DNA of 9,953 nt, from assembly GCA_015661795.1 (NCBI GenBank), contig DQVJ01000015.1:1-9953 (forward strand), given 5' to 3'. Made by a program: the position numbers and the translations under genes. Below the pieces are notes generated by a model. The model worked only from the letters and a program-made list of their open reading frames with translations. It ran no database searches and was not told the DNA's origin. Positions 6,535 to 9,953 of the stretch are shown piece after piece (position 1 is the stretch's first letter; each line of letters opens with the position of its first letter). Origin of the DNA: Sulfurovum sp. GTDB taxonomy: Bacteria; Campylobacterota; Campylobacteria; Campylobacterales; Sulfurovaceae.

Positions 6535-7956
6535 CTATAGACTCCATGTGTGTACAGGCATATTTTTTTTAGTATTTTTCAGATAGTCTTCCATAAGCTT
6601 GGATATGCTGCTGTATTTTTTAAAATGTGCAAGTTGCCATGCTGCACCATTTTGCCCACTTACTGTTCTTTGTTTTATTATATTGAGGTAGTTATCTATA
6701 TTGTTTATTCCAAAGGAGGCAAGACCTATTTTGGTAAGTCTCAGCCCATCATTTAATATCCACTTTTTCAAAGAGACCTTTTGAGCATTGAGAGGTTCAT
6801 GAAACTGTGTATCGAATCCTCTTTTTCCAACCGTATAAAAGTCATTTTTTAGCGTTTTAAATGGTATCTTTTTAAGGCTTATTTTTGATTTGACTAAACC
6901 TTGAATAAGGCCAATAAAAAACCATAGGTTACATTGGGTATCTACGAGTGTCGGACCAGACGGAAGTATACGAAGTTCAAGCCTCAGTGTATACTTTCCC
7001 TCTTTGTCTTTATCTAAAATGGGACGTACCCATCTCCATATTGTACCGTTATGAAGATTGAAATGATGAAGTTCATTTACAGGGGTGTCCCTTATGTCAG
7101 CAAACATAATTTTGAAGGCTTTATTTTGTTCAAAGAGATCTAGCCAGGAATCTATGTAGTCATGTGCAAAATGTACCCTTGTTTCATCTCCATGTTCTCT
7201 TCTTTGTTTGTCCCTAGTGTCTACAGATTGTTCAAAGATTGGAATACGTGATTCATGCCATGCTCTTTTCCGCATGACTAAAGGTGAATTTGCAGAAAAT
7301 CCAAGCAAAACAACGGATGCTAGAAGTGCAGCATGATAATACTCAACTGCTTCATCAAAAGGAATTTGAAGATGTATTTGAAAAGAAGTTCCAAGTGCTT
7401 CAAGCATAACATCATCTTTTTGTAGAGATACTTCATCTTCACCATGAAACAAAATTTTTACATTTTCATGTCTTAACTCTTTCATACGCTGAGATACGAG
7501 TGTATATCTATGCATTTCTGACTGGTAGAGGGTTTTGTTGAAATGTTCAAGTTTTAGAGAGGGTAGTACACCAAAAAGTCCTAGTTGTGCATTAAATTTT
7601 GTAGCAGATTTTTGTGCTTTATCCCAAAGTGACTGTAGGTCTTTGTCTACATTTTGAGGTGCTTTATCATCAAGTTCAAAAACGTTCCCGTTGATCTCAA
7701 GGTCATATTTTGCTAGTTCATTGGTAAAAAGTGGAGAGTCGATGTCCTCCAACATTTTCTTGTTGATAGGATTAGGAAGGTTTGTGTCATCAAGGATACA
7801 AACTTCCATTTCGTAGCCTATGCGGTACTTGTTTGAGAAAACTTCTGAACCTTTCTCAAATAATATTTTAATATATTTAAGTTCATTCAGCCATGCTTTT
7901 TTAAATAATATAAAATCTTTGTCTGTAAATACCCTCTTACTTATTTCACTACCCAT
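6535..7956 (-). CDS. GCS2-family glutamate-cysteine ligase-like enzyme
   Basis: From the ATG at 7956 the protein has 473 residues. The frame can extend four codons to a TTG at 7968, but GAGG lies inside that extension at ribosome-binding distance from the ATG, so I prefer the ATG. Visible family features are IGYEMEV (Gly47, Glu49, Glu51), YDLEINGNVFEL at about 84-95, GTSFQIHLQIP (Gln193, His195) and ANSPLV. Later come WRWVRP (about 307-312) and LRLELRILPSGP with Arg325, Glu327 and Arg329. These fit the acidic metal-binding strands and basic nucleotide or substrate residues of GCS2 amidoligases, which include YbdK, EgtA and plant-type glutamate-cysteine ligases. They join the gamma-carboxylate of glutamate to an amine. 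Whether cysteine is the acceptor cannot be told from sequence. No membrane segment or signal peptide. It abuts the AstE/AspA-like gene and lies 134 bp downstream of arsB on the same strand. Confidence 0.83.
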   Translation of the reverse strand: MGSEISKRVFTDKDFILFKKAWLNELKYIKILFEKGSEVFSNKYRIGYEMEVCILDDTNLPNPINKKMLEDIDSPLFTNELAKYDLEINGNVFELDDKAPQNVDKDLQSLWDKAQKSATKFNAQLGLFGVLPSLKLEHFNKTLYQSEMHRYTLVSQRMKELRHENVKILFHGEDEVSLQKDDVMLEALGTSFQIHLQIPFDEAVEYYHAALLASVVLLGFSANSPLVMRKRAWHESRIPIFEQSVDTRDKQRREHGDETRVHFAHDYIDSWLDLFEQNKAFKIMFADIRDTPVNELHHFNLHNGTIWRWVRPILDKDKEGKYTLRLELRILPSGPTLVDTQCNLWFFIGLIQGLVKSKISLKKIPFKTLKNDFYTVGKRGFDTQFHEPLNAQKVSLKKWILNDGLRLTKIGLASFGINNIDNYLNIIKQRTVSGQNGAAWQLAHFKKYSSISKLMEDYLKNTKKNMPVHTWSL

Positions 7957-7987
7957 TGGATACCTCAAAATCTATTCTTCTTTATAT

Positions 7988-7993
7988 AGTATA
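7988..7993 (-). promoter_or_regulatory. Candidate -10 box for the GCS2-AstE gene pair
   Basis: On the minus strand TATACT at 7993-7988 follows a T-rich stretch (TTGTTTTTG) and precedes TATATAAAG. A start near 7981 would leave a leader of about 25 bases before the ATG at 7956, with GAGG in place. TTGCAC further upstream is about 20 bases from the box, too far for a good -35. T-rich upstream DNA is common in Campylobacterota promoters. Sequence match only. Confidence 0.35.
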
Positions 7994-8025
7994 ACAAAAA
8001 CAAGTAAGGATATGTGCAAAACCAT

Positions 8026-8055
8026 AATACTCAAGGATTTTGACAATGGAGTATT
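8026..8055. repeat. Inverted repeat between arsB and the GCS2-like gene
   Basis: AATACTC at 8026-8032 and GAGTATT at 8049-8055 are perfect inverted arms separated by 16 bases. On the minus strand this lies shortly after the arsB stop and upstream of the candidate promoter of the GCS2-like gene. No T-run follows, so a classical terminator is unlikely. It could be a weak hairpin or a dyad operator. The rest of the 134-bp gap has no recognisable feature. Confidence 0.3.
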
Positions 8056-8090
8056 TGCTTAGATATTTATTTAAAATGTTAGATTTGAAT

Positions 8091-9353
8091 TTATATCAAA
8101 CCTAACAATGCGACAAATAATACGGGTGGGGTAATCACTAAACCTACTTTCATATATTCTCCCCAGCCAATTTTTACACCTTTTTGTGCAAGTACATGTA
8201 GCCACAGTAAGGTAGCTAATGAACCGATAGGAGTCATTTTGGGCCCTAGGTTTGATCCCAGTATATTTGCATAAACAAGGGCTTCATTTCCAGTATATCC
8301 CACTTTGTCAATAGCAATATCCATAATCATGATAGTAGGCATGTTATTCATCAGAGCTGAAATGACTCCAGATAAAAAACCAGTTCCTATGATGGCGATG
8401 GCTTCACCTTGTTGTTTAAGGACTTCAATCCAAGAAGCTATCACATCCGTCAGTCCAGCATTCTTTAGACCATATACAACGACATATAGACCTATACTGA
8501 ACCACACCACTTGCCATGGTGCTTTTTGAATGGTTTCTATCGGTTTGACTGCTTTGTAATAATTTGCAATAGCCAAGAAAACCAAAGCACCACCCAGGGC
8601 AAATACTGATATAGGAAGATTATAATGGTCACCTATAAAATATCCAAGCATCAAAAGTGCTAGGAAAAACCAAGAGAACTTGAACATGGTTTGGTTCTTA
8701 ATGACTGAGGAAGGTTCAGGAAGCAGTTCTACATCTACTGCAAGTGGTATGTCTTTACGGAAATAAAACCATAAAATAGCGATAGAAGCGACAATACTTA
8801 AAAGGTTTGGTAAGAACATATTTTTAGCATATTCTATAAATCCTATGTCAAAATATCCAGCTGTGACAATGTTGGTTAAGTTTGAGATAACCAAAGGGTT
8901 AGATGCAGCATCACCTATAAACCCTCCAGCCATTAAGAATGCAAAAATAGCAAGAGGTTTCATTTTTAGGTATTTCATTTTAGCTAACACAATAGGGGTT
9001 AAGATGAGTGCTGCACCGTCATTTGCAAAGAATGCAGCTACCAATGCACCAAGCAGTAACATATATACAAACATTTTGTTACCACTTCCACCACTGAGTT
9101 TTGCCATTTTTATGGCTGACCATTCAAAGAAACCTATCTCATCAAGTACCATAGAAAGAATGATGATTCCAATAAATGCCAATGTAGCATCCCATACGAT
9201 ATCTATAACAGTATATACATCTTGAAAACTTACCACATCTATAATGACAGCTATGATAGCACCTATAACAGCCGTTGTACCTATCTGCAAGCCTTTTGGT
9301 TGCCAAATGACAAAGATGAGGGTAATGAGGAATAAAGAAGAGGCTAAAAACAT
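8091..9353 (-). CDS. arsB: Arsenite efflux transporter ArsB
   Basis: The 420-residue protein is close to the usual ArsB length (429 in E. coli) and is hydrophobic throughout, with about 10-12 predicted membrane helices. It begins with a hydrophobic segment after two residues. Characteristic stretches of the ArsB/NhaD superfamily are visible: FFANDGAALILTPIV in the first half, GDAASNPLVISNLTN after it, and in the second half ALMNNMPT and NILGSNLGPKMTPIGSLAT. ArsB exports arsenite, and antimonite, across the inner membrane, driven by membrane potential alone or with the ArsA ATPase. No arsA is seen here. Its ATG overlaps the TAA of the upstream 84-residue gene by one base, and no strong ribosome binding site is visible, so translation is probably coupled. 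The upstream arsC completes the detoxification step. Confidence 0.95.
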   Translation of the reverse strand: MFLASSLFLITLIFVIWQPKGLQIGTTAVIGAIIAVIIDVVSFQDVYTVIDIVWDATLAFIGIIILSMVLDEIGFFEWSAIKMAKLSGGSGNKMFVYMLLLGALVAAFFANDGAALILTPIVLAKMKYLKMKPLAIFAFLMAGGFIGDAASNPLVISNLTNIVTAGYFDIGFIEYAKNMFLPNLLSIVASIAILWFYFRKDIPLAVDVELLPEPSSVIKNQTMFKFSWFFLALLMLGYFIGDHYNLPISVFALGGALVFLAIANYYKAVKPIETIQKAPWQVVWFSIGLYVVVYGLKNAGLTDVIASWIEVLKQQGEAIAIIGTGFLSGVISALMNNMPTIMIMDIAIDKVGYTGNEALVYANILGSNLGPKMTPIGSLATLLWLHVLAQKGVKIGWGEYMKVGLVITPPVLFVALLGLI

Positions 9354-9607
9354 TACAGAATGACTTTAGATCTTGCCAAAGCAGCTTCTATCTCTTCTTT
9401 ACTTACATTTCCTGTAAGATTAAGATTGACTTTACCATCTTCCCCTGAGACTTCCATATTGGTTATTTTTACTTTTGTCTCATTTGTCATACATTCACAA
9501 GAACCTGTCGCGCAGTTTTCTACCATTTTGATGATATTTTGTTTTTCTACTGCCCCTGTGAAAGCTATCTTTACACCTTTTTTTGTGTTAAATACATGTT
9601 TATTCAT
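9353..9607 (-). CDS. Small cysteine-motif protein of the ars operon, function unknown
   Basis: An 84-residue protein that I do not recognise. The ATG at 9607 has AGGA about six bases upstream, and the TAA overlaps the arsB ATG by one base, which supports a real gene. Residues 32-39 read CATGSCEC, with Cys32, Cys37 and Cys39 in a C-x4-C-x-C pattern suited to binding a soft metal or arsenite. The second half, about 45-84, alternates hydrophobic and polar residues and ends in a helix-like KEEIEAALARS, resembling the last strand and helix of small alpha-beta ferredoxin-like metal-binding domains. The CxxC of CopZ-type proteins is absent, and it is too short and different in pattern for ArsD. No signal peptide or membrane helix. 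Its position between arsC and arsB suggests an arsenite-handling helper; that is inference. Confidence 0.75.
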   Translation of the reverse strand: MNKHVFNTKKGVKIAFTGAVEKQNIIKMVENCATGSCECMTNETKVKITNMEVSGEDGKVNLNLTGNVSKEEIEAALARSKVIL

Positions 9608-9699
9608 TATTTTCCTTTTAAATTAGTAATTGTTTTATCTCTATTACTGCAATAGTGTTTGTTTTGATTACGTATAGTCTTTGATTATTGTGCAAAATT

Positions 9700-9953
9700 T
9701 CATGAAAGTGCTTCTGTTACTTTAGGCAGTAATACTTCACGTATTTCAGCAAGTGTAGCTTCAAACGCCTCGTAATCTTTACCATCAGGGTCATCAAATC
9801 CCACATGTAAAGTTTTGACTGGTTTAGGAAACACAGGACAAGTCTCTTGTGCATGATCACACACAGTGACTACAAGGTCATAGTGGTTACTTATGACGGT
9901 ATCTAGTGTTTTAGAGTGGTATTTTTCTTTCCAAATACCTTCGTCTATTAGTA
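9700..9953 (-). CDS. arsC: Arsenate reductase, thioredoxin-coupled (LMW phosphatase-like), C-terminal part
   Basis: The window holds the last 84 codons of a gene ending in TGA at 9702-9700. It begins with two bases of a split codon, so the N-terminal part lies beyond 9953. The visible protein contains VTVCDHAQETCP, with two cysteines six residues apart, followed by GFDDP. This matches the C-x6-C redox pair (Cys82 and Cys89 in Bacillus subtilis ArsC) and the conserved GFDDP of the LMW-phosphatase-like arsenate reductases. The nucleophilic Cys near the N-terminus cannot be seen. These enzymes reduce arsenate to arsenite, passing a disulfide along three cysteines, and are recycled by thioredoxin. 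The product is exported by ArsB, encoded downstream on the same strand. The 92-bp gap to the next gene has no clear terminator. Confidence 0.93.
   Translation of the reverse strand, partial: LIDEGIWKEKYHSKTLDTVISNHYDLVVTVCDHAQETCPVFPKPVKTLHVGFDDPDGKDYEAFEATLAEIREVLLPKVTEALS

Noticed and set aside
374..7956. An N-acetylglutaminylglutamine amide osmolyte locus
   Set aside because: The acetyltransferase-fused synthetase, the asparagine-synthetase-like amidotransferase and the M42 peptidase of that system are not present.
8845..9225. 126-codon open frame on the plus strand
   Set aside because: It lies wholly antisense to arsB, which has clear family motifs and membrane helices. It has no ribosome binding site or recognisable domain.
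9353..9607. ArsD or a CopZ-type metallochaperone
   Set aside because: The cysteine pattern and length fit neither family, and no arsA accompanies it in the window.

Overview
The window is AT-rich and densely coded. Its low GC content, short gene gaps, T-rich regions upstream of -10-like boxes and gene content suggest a Campylobacterota (Epsilonproteobacteria) chromosome, perhaps a Sulfurovum- or Sulfurimonas-like sulfur oxidiser. That assignment is an inference, because no rRNA or other marker gene lies in the window.

Layout. Positions 1-246 (minus) hold the N-terminal end of an M20 metallopeptidase, divergent from a plus-strand series of three genes. These are a RimK/LysX-type ATP-grasp ligase (374-1270), a second ATP-grasp protein fused to a C-terminal helix-hairpin-helix (1369-2790), and a long M14 zinc carboxypeptidase with FN3 and DNRLRE-like domains (about 2915-5491). 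Converging on it from the minus strand are a GCS2-family glutamate-cysteine-ligase-like enzyme (6535-7956) and an AstE/AspA-type zinc hydrolase (5515-6534), whose stop and start codons abut. Upstream on the same strand is part of an arsenic-resistance operon, in transcription order: thioredoxin-type arsenate reductase arsC (partial, 9700-9953), an unrecognised 84-residue cysteine-motif protein (9353-9607), and the arsenite efflux pump arsB (8091-9353).

How it may work. Positions 1-7956 put three predicted ATP-dependent amide-bond-forming enzymes (two ATP-grasp, one GCS2) beside three metallohydrolases that cut peptide or amide bonds (M20, M14, AstE/AspA). This composition fits a make-and-trim pathway for a small peptide or amino-acid conjugate, or a peptide modification of a protein. 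The product cannot be read from the sequence. It is the most interesting part of the window. The ars genes form a conventional detoxification pathway: arsenate is reduced to arsenite by ArsC and exported by ArsB, with a possible accessory arsenite-binding small protein. No convincing terminator separates arsB from the GCS2 gene, so the two modules could share transcription.

No tRNA, rRNA, CRISPR array, insertion sequence or phage gene was seen. The larger intergenic gaps (247-373, 1271-1368, 2791-2914, 7957-8090, 9608-9699) are all below 135 bp, apart from uncertainty over start codons. They hold candidate promoters and inverted repeats only.
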